Assembly: GCA_964346245.1 (NCBI GenBank)
Contig: CAYFUF010000020.1
Span: 1-26,290 of the forward strand
DNA from: CAYFUF01 sp964346245
GTDB lineage: Bacteria > Bacillota > Clostridia > Tissierellales > Peptoniphilaceae
Direction of reading: 5' to 3'
Length of the DNA stretch: 26,290 bases
Below are positions 6,606 to 13,177 of this stretch, one piece after another. How positions within the stretch are numbered: position 1 is the first letter of the stretch; the number at the start of each line of letters is the position of its first letter. The notes under the pieces are model-generated. The model saw only the letters and a program-made list of their open reading frames with translations. It ran no database searches and was not told where the DNA came from. A program made the position numbers and the translations under genes.

Positions 6606-8999
6606 ATGAGAGCTTTACAACAGATTCCTGTTTTTAAATATTTACAAAAATGGTTAACTACTTCTTTCTTTGCCATCGCTTTATGTTATTTTGTCCTTCG
6701 CCTGATGGGGATTACACATCCTAGTATGGCCTCATACATTCCTCAAATCCTTGTCCTAACAGCGATATTAGGTCTAGGTATGGAGTTTTGGAAGGTAAGT
6801 CTTGGGCTCATTGGAGCTCTTTTACTTGTTTTGGGCTTACAATATGCTACTGGTAGTGATATTGATATTCCGTTTATATCGCTAAATCATTGGATTGATT
6901 TGATCACTCGTGCAATAGAAGCGGTCCGTTGGGCAATTACCTTTAACAACCAGAAGGGGCTCATGCCAACTTTGTTTCCTTATACCTTAATCTTTTTGGT
7001 ATCCTTCTTATCGCTACTGAGTAACTGGTTGCTACCTATTCCTATTCTAAATATGTTTTTGCTGGTAGCACCCATGTTCTACTTGGATGACCTAACTGTA
7101 GATTCCCGTTGGCTGATATTTCTATTGGTTGGTCTCTTCTGCGTTTATTCCTCCTATGCCTACCGGCAGGATGAACGTAATTTGGAACAAAGACCCCCCA
7201 TATTATTTGGTGCTACGTTAATACTATTGACCTTCGTCCTGCAGTCATTCATCTCGCCAAGGGCCTTTTTCAATGATGAGCTGTCTAAACGACTAAATGC
7301 CCTAACTCCCCAAGAAGGTGGCGAGATTTCATCATTTTCCTTAAAGGAGATGGGCTACTATCCACAGGGCAACCTTCGTATTGGCGGTCCTGTAGACCTC
7401 AATGAAGAAGCATTTATGACTGTTCAAGCACCAGCAACGTCCTTCTATATAAGAGGATCGGCTTATGATTCCTTCGATGGTAACTCCTGGAGCCTATCCG
7501 AGCCTCAGTTACTGGAAAAATATGCCTGGGACGGTAACTACTTCGATGAGTTTGGCAGCTTTATTGCCGACACTTTCTGGTTTGCTAGCCCATATGAGAG
7601 GGATATTGCCCTCAACAATGCAATATACAAACCCATGGTCTATACCTTGCGCACAGAAAAACCAACAAAGATTGTCTTTCACGGTGGAAAGCCAGTCTGG
7701 CTAGGCAATTTAGTAGCTCAGGTCCCTCCAACGGCAACCTTTGAGGAAGTTATTGACCGCTACAGTGAAGGCGGCGATTTCTTCTTTAGTAAGAACGGCA
7801 TGATGGTAAGCGGCAGTGATTATAATCAGGCAGGTATTACTATCCTAGACAGTGTTGTACCGGTCCTAAACACTTGGTCAACGGAAATAGGGATAGATAC
7901 GTTCAGCCTGCTCCAACCAAGCAAGGGACCAGCTAAAAATGAGCTGAAAGCTTTAGTTCAAGAACGAGATCCCGAACTCTACGACATTCTGTATAACTAC
8001 GGCTTGCCCTTTGACGAACTGATTAAAACCCTCAGACAGCATTTTGATGAAAACTATACCTACAATCTAAATGTACCAAATATTCCTAATGGCCAACTCT
8101 TTATGGATCATTTTCTTTTGACCAAGGAAGGATACTGTGTCTACTTCGCCACTGCATGGGCTGAATTACTGGAAGATATTGGTTATGAAACAAGGTATGC
8201 CGAAGGTTTTGTTGTACCTCAATATACAGCAAGTTCATATGATGAACAAGGTAACGTCCTTTATGAACGAGTCATAACAGGCGAACAAGCACATGCATGG
8301 ACAGAAATATATGTTGAAGGCTACGGTTGGTATCCCTTAGAAGCGACACCTTCTGACTACATCAATTCCATGAGTAACACGAATCCTTTTGAACATGTCA
8401 CTGAGCCAGAAATCAATGAAAGCTCGCAGGAGAGTAGCGAATCTGAAGAAGAGATTTCTTCCTCTGAAGTAAGCGAACAAGAGTCTTCCTTACCGGAAGC
8501 GAGCCTAGAAGAGAGCTCGGATGAGCCTTCTGAAGACATCGAAGAAGATCAAGAAGCTAATTTTCCAATACTGTTAATACTTCTTGTTCTATTGCTGTTC
8601 GTAATGCTTGCCCTATTTGCCTATAGCAAGCTCAACAAGTGGAAGGATCGGCAGAATAAATCATCCTTAAGTAAACAGAACTTAACAGAAGATGAGCTAG
8701 TAAGGCGAATCTGGTCACATATAAAACGCTTAAATGGTTTGCTTGGTTTATCTGCTGTATCGCAAGATACCATCAAGACCTTGATGGACCGTTACGTCTC
8801 CAGCTTTGAAGGAGAAGAGCGAGATAGGGTATTAAATGTATTGCAAGAAGTACACTATGGTAAAAGAATGATAGACAAAGAGGAAGTTAGCCTTCTTCAT
8901 GACTATTATGTTTATCTAGAAAGAAAAGTTAAAGAGAGCATGAACCCCATCATATGGTTCGTTCGCGATGTCCTGACCATCCCTGGTCGACCTTGGTAA
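6606..8999 (+). CDS. Membrane transglutaminase-like protein (TgpA type)
   Basis: 797 residues. About six membrane helices fill 16-217. An extracytoplasmic region follows with the transglutaminase core: Cys511 in GYCVYFATAWAE, His563 in EQAHAWTE and Glu579 in GWYPLEATP. The third triad position is often Asp but Glu is frequent in this group. Residues 600-650 are a Ser/Glu-rich linker of low complexity, then one membrane helix (653-673) and a cytoplasmic tail (about 675-797) like the DUF4129 region of TgpA proteins. Such proteins are thought to act on the cell envelope as cysteine peptidases or cross-linking enzymes; the reaction here is unknown. RBS AGGAGG (6595-6600) precedes ATG 6606. With moxR and the DUF58 gene it forms the classic trio; the pirin gene starts 14 bases after its stop. 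Confidence 0.92.
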   Translation: MRALQQIPVFKYLQKWLTTSFFAIALCYFVLRLMGITHPSMASYIPQILVLTAILGLGMEFWKVSLGLIGALLLVLGLQYATGSDIDIPFISLNHWIDLITRAIEAVRWAITFNNQKGLMPTLFPYTLIFLVSFLSLLSNWLLPIPILNMFLLVAPMFYLDDLTVDSRWLIFLLVGLFCVYSSYAYRQDERNLEQRPPILFGATLILLTFVLQSFISPRAFFNDELSKRLNALTPQEGGEISSFSLKEMGYYPQGNLRIGGPVDLNEEAFMTVQAPATSFYIRGSAYDSFDGNSWSLSEPQLLEKYAWDGNYFDEFGSFIADTFWFASPYERDIALNNAIYKPMVYTLRTEKPTKIVFHGGKPVWLGNLVAQVPPTATFEEVIDRYSEGGDFFFSKNGMMVSGSDYNQAGITILDSVVPVLNTWSTEIGIDTFSLLQPSKGPAKNELKALVQERDPELYDILYNYGLPFDELIKTLRQHFDENYTYNLNVPNIPNGQLFMDHFLLTKEGYCVYFATAWAELLEDIGYETRYAEGFVVPQYTASSYDEQGNVLYERVITGEQAHAWTEIYVEGYGWYPLEATPSDYINSMSNTNPFEHVTEPEINESSQESSESEEEISSSEVSEQESSLPEASLEESSDEPSEDIEEDQEANFPILLILLVLLLFVMLALFAYSKLNKWKDRQNKSSLSKQNLTEDELVRRIWSHIKRLNGLLGLSAVSQDTIKTLMDRYVSSFEGEERDRVLNVLQEVHYGKRMIDKEEVSLLHDYYVYLERKVKESMNPIIWFVRDVLTIPGRPW

Positions 9000-9013
9000 A
9001 GAAAGGAATAAGC

Positions 9014-10009
9014 ATGTCCATTATTAAAGAGATTCATGATTTTCAGTTTAGAGAAGATCCCGGTGACCCCTGGGTAGCCCGCTTCCACCACGTTGATAAC
9101 TATCCAGCGGGGGATGGCAAGCAAGGGGTTAAGGAGGAAGATTTACAAAATCACACGATTGGTAAAGATGTTGATGAGAGTCTGCCTTTCCGCATGTATT
9201 ATGGGGACAGGATACCGGGTTTTCCGGTCCACTCCCATAGAGGCTTCGAGACCATATCCATCGTATTAGATGGCGTTATTGACCACCACGATTCGCATGG
9301 TAATCATGGTCGTTATAAAAAAGGCGATGTTCAATGGATGACCGCAGGCTCAGGTATCCGCCATACAGAACTTTTTCCTTTAGTCAATGACTATAAGGAA
9401 AACCGAACTGAGCTTTTTCAGATATGGTTGTCCTTACCAAGTTGGAATAAGCTAGTCGATTGCGATTATAAGATGCTATGGCGAGAAGAGATTCCAGTCG
9501 TTGAAAATGAGGGTTCTAAAATAACCGTCATCCAGGGAAATTACGAGAACATACAAGGTTTAGATGCAACTCCAGCATCTTGGGCTTATGATGATCGCAG
9601 CAATCTTCGCATTTTAAACATTGAAATTAAAGCCGGTAATTCCATAGTCATCAATGGCGTCAGCAATACGCTTAACCGCAAACTCTATCTGTATGAAGGT
9701 GGCGGTGTTCGAATTGAAGATCAAAACATAGATGGCAAAAAATCCATGTCTCTTGAAGGTAATGTGACCTTTGAAATCGAAGCCTTAGCAGATGTAAAAT
9801 TACTTTTACTCGAAGCTGAACCAATCAATGAGCCGATCTTAAATGATGGCCCCATGATTATGAACACTCAAGAAGAAATTCTTGAAGGCTACAGAGACTA
9901 TTGGGACAACCAATTCGGTGGATGGCCATGGGATGACCCAAGCCCAGTCCATCAAAAAGATGAAGGTCGCTTTTCAGCAAATGTGGAGAGACCACCCTCA
10001 GCTGACTAA
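9014..10009 (+). CDS. Pirin family protein (bicupin)
   Basis: About 331 residues. The N-terminal cupin holds the metal ligands His73 and His75 (VHSHRGFE) and His117 and Glu119 (GIRHTEL), with the family block KGDVQWMTAGSGI (103-115). The spacing matches human pirin (His56, His58, His101, Glu103). A C-terminal cupin covers about 195-285. Pirins bind Fe(II) or another metal; some bacterial ones have quercetin 2,3-dioxygenase activity and others act as regulators. The frame is open from 8954 inside the upstream gene, but AAAGGA (9002-9007) precedes ATG 9014, whose protein start MSIIKEIHDFQFREDPGDP looks right. It is the last gene of the operon, 14 bases after the transglutaminase stop. The link between a pirin and the MoxR trio is unexplained. 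Confidence 0.9.
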   Translation: MSIIKEIHDFQFREDPGDPWVARFHHVDNYPAGDGKQGVKEEDLQNHTIGKDVDESLPFRMYYGDRIPGFPVHSHRGFETISIVLDGVIDHHDSHGNHGRYKKGDVQWMTAGSGIRHTELFPLVNDYKENRTELFQIWLSLPSWNKLVDCDYKMLWREEIPVVENEGSKITVIQGNYENIQGLDATPASWAYDDRSNLRILNIEIKAGNSIVINGVSNTLNRKLYLYEGGGVRIEDQNIDGKKSMSLEGNVTFEIEALADVKLLLLEAEPINEPILNDGPMIMNTQEEILEGYRDYWDNQFGGWPWDDPSPVHQKDEGRFSANVERPPSAD

Positions 10010-10010
10010 T

Positions 10011-10036
10011 ATTTTGTGACATTATTTGGCCACCAA
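10011..10036 (+). repeat. Imperfect direct repeat, copy A
   Basis: ATTTTGTGACAT then TATTT and CACCAA, starting two bases after the pirin stop. Copy B (10566-10592) has the same three blocks in the same order with small indels between them. The pair encloses about 555 bases without a convincing gene. Confidence 0.6.
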
Positions 10037-10097
10037 TTCAAATAAATGAGGATTTGAGTCTGGTCATAATAAAATATCATTCAGTCAAGAAAAACAG

Positions 10098-10110
10098 GGC
10101 GTTAAACGCC
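10098..10110. other. Small hairpin GGCGTT/AACGCC
   Basis: GGCGTT (10098-10103) and AACGCC (10105-10110) are perfect inverted repeats one base apart, followed by TTTATA. This may help end transcription of the operon ahead of the larger hairpin at 10126. Confidence 0.35.
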
Positions 10111-10125
10111 TTTATAAGCAAAGTA

Positions 10126-10163
10126 AAAAGGATAAGGCATACAGATAGATGTCTTATCCTTTT
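10126..10163 (+). terminator. Intrinsic terminator after the pirin gene
   Basis: AAAAGGATAAGGCAT (10126-10140) pairs with ATGTCTTATCCTTTT (10149-10163) with one G-T pair, leaving an 8-base loop. The T run is the base of the 3' arm, and the matching A run makes it potentially bidirectional. It lies 117 bases after the pirin stop and is the first strong hairpin downstream of the 4140-10009 operon. Confidence 0.7.
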
Positions 10164-10203
10164 GAATTCACCCTAGCGCCTTCTGGAGCCTTCTGAGCGA
10201 TTA

Positions 10204-10264
10204 TAGGTGTATTTTATTGTCGATAATGGCCTTAAGAACTACGAATGATTCATATATACACCTA
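10204..10264. repeat. Inverted repeat TAGGTGTAT / ATACACCTA
   Basis: Nine-base perfect arms at 10204-10212 and 10256-10264 enclose 43 bases. This is one of several small symmetric elements in the gene-free region 10010-10678. No function can be assigned. Confidence 0.4.
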
Positions 10265-10274
10265 GGAGAGCCAA

Positions 10275-10538
10275 ATGAGATATAGGAGACCACATGACCA
10301 TGATAATACGTCTCAAAACCTTACGATTCATTTGAGTATAAAAGATGTTAATGCAAGGGCGCCGATTCTTAATCCGGTTAGTGAAGGTGGTCGATGCTTG
10401 GACTCGGATTGGGAAAAGAGACACAGCGCTTATGTATCAGGGTTATTAAGCTTTATATCACCGCGTAGGAATTCTCAGAAAGTCTGCTTATTACAAGGTC
10501 AGAGGGCTTGGGGCGCTTTGATGAGAATGAAACCTTAG
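10275..10538 (+). CDS. Doubtful small open frame of 87 codons
   Basis: An 87-residue, basic, Arg/Ser-rich predicted protein. Its only support is a well-placed AGGAG (10264-10268) six bases before ATG 10275 and a location in an otherwise empty 670-base region. I recognise no motif or family, and composition does not resemble the neighbouring genes. It could be a small accessory protein, the decayed remains of a gene, or chance. A second AGGAG...ATG pair at 10284-10296 in another frame stops after 13 codons. Confidence 0.2.
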   Translation: MRYRRPHDHDNTSQNLTIHLSIKDVNARAPILNPVSEGGRCLDSDWEKRHSAYVSGLLSFISPRRNSQKVCLLQGQRAWGALMRMKP

Positions 10539-10550
10539 CCACTTCTCCTT

Positions 10551-10576
10551 TGTCACAAAATATTGATTTTGTGACA
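10551..10576. repeat. 26-base palindrome with 11-base arms
   Basis: TGTCACAAAAT (10551-10561), spacer ATTG, then ATTTTGTGACA (10566-10576). The right arm is also the start of direct-repeat copy B, and the same 11 bases begin copy A at 10011. It could be a regulator site, an abutted pair of transposon ends or a hairpin; no T run follows, so it is not a terminator. Confidence 0.6.
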
Positions 10577-10592
10577 TAAATTATTTCACCAA
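10566..10592 (+). repeat. Imperfect direct repeat, copy B
   Basis: ATTTTGTGACAT, AAAT, TATTT, CACCAA. Partner of copy A at 10011-10036, in the same orientation. Confidence 0.6.
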
Positions 10593-10653
10593 AAACACGA
10601 AGTTTTGCATTGCCTAGTCCCCTACTGAGACAAGCATGGCGATACTGAGATAG

Positions 10654-10678
10654 AAAAAGCAGGAGCCAAAACTCCTGC
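10654..10678 (-). terminator. Intrinsic terminator of the DUF1836 gene
   Basis: On the minus strand GCAGGAG, a six-base loop and CTCCTGC (10659-10678) are followed by TTTTT (10654-10658). The hairpin starts at the base directly after the TAG stop of the DUF1836 gene. Confidence 0.88.
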
Positions 10679-11254
10679 CTATCGATTCGCTTCCTCTTTA
10701 TGTAAGTTCTTCATATTTTGATCTCTCGCTTTTAGTACTCTCATCTTAACGCTGAGCAAAATATATAGACTATCAAGTATGCCACAGAAAATGACCAGCT
10801 CATCAATATCACCTCTGCCGTCAAAAACTTCCGGACAAGTTTCAATGTCCGTTAGCCTATTGTGACTAGAAAAATCATTGATATCTTTGATGATACTATA
10901 TAAGTCTTCAATGCTTCTCTTCTTCAACTGACTCTCGAGTATGACTTTAATCTCATTGAGAAACAATATCGTTTTAAAACTAGAAATCAGGATAAAGAGC
11001 GCAATACTATCTCTATGGTACTTCTTGTTTTCGGGCTTAGGTACTAACCCCCATTTCACATAGTTGTTAATCATGGAGGGTGTTACTGATATGCCTAATT
11101 GTTCTTGTCTAATCTGAAATTCAACATTAAGATCTGGATGCTCTTCAACAAAGATACCCTGTAATATGTTAATGAGTTGTTCGCGGTAAATGCCAAAATC
11201 TGGTATCTCTTCCCATTCCGGCAATTTCAGCTTAATCTTATTATTGATATCCAC
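10679..11254 (-). CDS. DUF1836 domain protein, MerR-like DNA-binding regulator
   Basis: About 191 residues. A helix-turn-helix/winged segment lies near 50-80: LGISVTPSMINNYVKWGLVP, then KKYHRDSIALFILI. It matches the DUF1836 pattern (T.SMINNYVK.GLI..P..K.Y.R.H...L). Such proteins are thought to be MerR-like transcription regulators; the target and ligand are unknown. An ATG at 11266 opens the frame but has no ribosome site. The minus-strand GGAGG at 11260-11264, inside its second and third codons, stands 5 bases before GTG 11254, so I take GTG as the start. The gene is single, has its own terminator and is divergent from glnS, with an inverted repeat between them that could be its operator. 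Confidence 0.83.
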   Translation of the reverse strand: MDINNKIKLKLPEWEEIPDFGIYREQLINILQGIFVEEHPDLNVEFQIRQEQLGISVTPSMINNYVKWGLVPKPENKKYHRDSIALFILISSFKTILFLNEIKVILESQLKKRSIEDLYSIIKDINDFSSHNRLTDIETCPEVFDGRGDIDELVIFCGILDSLYILLSVKMRVLKARDQNMKNLHKEEANR

Positions 11255-11259
11255 TGCAG

Positions 11260-11264
11260 CCTCC
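11260..11264 (-). promoter_or_regulatory. Ribosome site that sets the GTG start of the DUF1836 gene
   Basis: GGAGG on the minus strand, 5 bases before GTG 11254. It overlaps the ATG at 11266-11264, which has no ribosome site of its own. Confidence 0.65.
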
Positions 11265-11306
11265 ATTAGTGATTTGTTATTACTAGTGTATAAGATTATG
11301 GTCTAT

Positions 11307-11329
11307 TTATCAAATATTACAATTTTGAT
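11307..11329. promoter_or_regulatory. Candidate operator between DUF1836 gene and glnS
   Basis: TATCAAA (11307-11313), nine bases, then TTTGATA (11323-11329). It is A+T-rich with perfect seven-base arms, sited about 53 bases upstream of the DUF1836 start and 36 bases before the glnS -10. It overlaps possible -35 sequences for the minus-strand gene. Autoregulation by the DUF1836 protein is an inference. Confidence 0.4.
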
Positions 11330-11364
11330 ACAGTAGCCGTCTAGGTGCTCAAATGGAGATTTCG

Positions 11365-11373
11365 TGGTAAAAT
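11365..11373 (+). promoter_or_regulatory. Extended -10 promoter of glnS
   Basis: TGGTAAAAT (TG, one base, TAAAAT at 11368-11373). The predicted leader is about 65 bases to ATG 11446. It contains a small hairpin, ACGGTAG/CTATCGT at 11406-11422, too weak to be a terminator. I see no T-box specifier stem or antiterminator. Confidence 0.5.
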
Positions 11374-11445
11374 AAGGAGTATATCTCAAACAGAATAATA
11401 GACTCACGGTAGCTACTATCGTTGAATACAAATGAGGAGGCAATA

Positions 11446-13158
11446 ATGAACGAAGAAACAAAGAATGTTGCTGTCGAAGATGTTGAATGTGCGACATCTA
11501 GTAACTTTATCCATCAAATTATTGATGAGGAGATAGCCCCAGGTGGCAGAACTGAAGGCGAAACGGTACATACCCGCTTCCCTCCCGAGCCCAATGGTTA
11601 CCTCCATATTGGCCACGCCAAGGCAATTAACTTAAACTTTAGCACAGCTGAAAAGTACAATGGCCTATGCAATCTCCGCATGGATGATACCAACCCTGGT
11701 AAGGAAGAACAACATTACGTTGATCAGATTCAAGAAGATATTCACTGGTTAGGTTATGACTGGGGAGATCGCTTCTACTTTGCCTCCGACTATTTCGATA
11801 GGATGTATGATTTAGCTAAAGTACTGATCAATAAGGGACTTGCCTTCGTTTGCGATTTAACTGCAGAAGAGATGCGTGAATACCGCGGGACTTTAACCGA
11901 ACCTGGAAAGAACAGCCCCTACCGAGACCGTTCCGTTGAGGAGAATCTCGACTTATTTGAACGCATGAAAAATGGTGAATTCAAAGACGGTGAGAAAACG
12001 TTGAGAGCCAAGATTGATATGGCCTCCGGAAATATGAATATGAGAGATCCCGTCATTTATCGTATTGCTCACGAAAGTCACCATAGAACTGGCAACAAGT
12101 GGTGTATCTATCCCATGTATGACTACGCCCATCCCTTGGAGGATGCCATCGAAGGAATTACTCACTCCCTTTGCTCATTGGAATTCGAGGATCATAGACC
12201 TCTTTATAATTGGTTCGTTGAAAAGACTGAAATCGAACATGTCCCTAGACAAATTGAATTTGCTAGACTAAACCTGACCAAAACCGTTATGAGCAAAAGA
12301 AAGCTGAAAAACTTGGTTGACACCAATGTCGTGGATGGCTGGGATGACCCTCGCCTACCTACTATATCAGGTCTTCGCCGCAGAGGTTACACGCCTGAAA
12401 GCATCAGGAATTTTGCCCAACGTATTGGTGTTTCCAAAGTAGATTCTACTGTTGACCATGGTTTCCTAGAGTACTGTTTGCGAGAAGATTTGAATGAGAA
12501 TGCACCTAGGGCAATGGCCATCCTCGATCCTCTCAAATTAATCATTGATAATTATCCAGAGGATAAAGTAGATCTTTGTATGATTAGCAACCATCCGAAA
12601 AAACTGGAAATGGGTAAGCATGAAGCTCCCTTCCGTAAAGAGATTTGGATTGAACGGGATGACTTTGAAGTTGACCCACCGAAGAAGTACTTCCGTCTCT
12701 TCCCTGGCAACGAAGTCCGACTTAACAGTGCCTATATCGTGAAATGTACAGGCTACGATGAGGATGAGGATGGCAACATAACAGCTGTGCATGCAGAATA
12801 TGACCCTGAAAGCTTTGGCGGCTCAGCTGCAGATGGTAGAAAAATTAAAGGAACCATTCACTGGGTAAGCGTAGAAGATGCTGTTCCAGCAGAGATTCGC
12901 CTTTACAACGATCTGTTTGTAGTTGACCACCCTGATGCTGATGAAAGAGACTATACCGAATTAATCAATCCGGACAGCATGGAAGTTCTCGAGACATCCT
13001 ATTTAGAGCCTTGGTTAGCTGAGCAAACCGATCCTGAGATGCGCTATCAGTTTATGCGAAAAGGATATTTCTGTGAGGATAACCGTTATTCCACTCCTGA
13101 GCACAAAGTCTTTAATCGTACCGTCACACTAAGGGATACTTATAAACCTACGAAATAA
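11446..13158 (+). CDS. glnS: Glutaminyl-tRNA synthetase
   Basis: About 570 residues, full length. A class I aminoacyl-tRNA synthetase that joins glutamine to tRNA-Gln in the cytoplasm. The HIGH signature is exact at 54-57 in PPEPNGYLHIGHAKAINLNF, and the KMSKS-type loop is MSKRK at 282-286. The GlnRS-type block RMDDTNPGKEE (78-88) and the two-part anticodon-binding beta-barrel (about 345-555) are present; the end FNRTVTLRDTYK is typical. The frame is open from TTG 11422, but GAGGAGG (11434-11440) places the start at ATG 11446. Many Bacillota lack GlnRS and make Gln-tRNA by GatCAB, so its presence is of note, although it is known in several clostridia. It is followed by the yfhO-like gene after 19 bases. 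Confidence 0.96.
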   Translation: MNEETKNVAVEDVECATSSNFIHQIIDEEIAPGGRTEGETVHTRFPPEPNGYLHIGHAKAINLNFSTAEKYNGLCNLRMDDTNPGKEEQHYVDQIQEDIHWLGYDWGDRFYFASDYFDRMYDLAKVLINKGLAFVCDLTAEEMREYRGTLTEPGKNSPYRDRSVEENLDLFERMKNGEFKDGEKTLRAKIDMASGNMNMRDPVIYRIAHESHHRTGNKWCIYPMYDYAHPLEDAIEGITHSLCSLEFEDHRPLYNWFVEKTEIEHVPRQIEFARLNLTKTVMSKRKLKNLVDTNVVDGWDDPRLPTISGLRRRGYTPESIRNFAQRIGVSKVDSTVDHGFLEYCLREDLNENAPRAMAILDPLKLIIDNYPEDKVDLCMISNHPKKLEMGKHEAPFRKEIWIERDDFEVDPPKKYFRLFPGNEVRLNSAYIVKCTGYDEDEDGNITAVHAEYDPESFGGSAADGRKIKGTIHWVSVEDAVPAEIRLYNDLFVVDHPDADERDYTELINPDSMEVLETSYLEPWLAEQTDPEMRYQFMRKGYFCEDNRYSTPEHKVFNRTVTLRDTYKPTK

Positions 13159-13177
13159 GTTCCTATAGGAGGAATTG

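Noticed and set aside
8401..8560. Ser/Glu-rich stretch of the transglutaminase gene as a nucleotide repeat
   Set aside because: The codons vary and no nucleotide unit repeats; it is a low-complexity protein linker.
8954..9013. Longer pirin start inside the transglutaminase gene
   Set aside because: The extra 20 residues are a shadow of the upstream gene's end; the ribosome site and family start support ATG 9014.
10010..10678. CRISPR array or tRNA in the gene-free region
   Set aside because: Repeats occur only two or three times with irregular spacing, and no cloverleaf could be folded by eye.
11374..11445. T-box or riboswitch before glnS
   Set aside because: The leader is about 65 bases with a single weak hairpin, no T-box sequence and no terminator/antiterminator pair.
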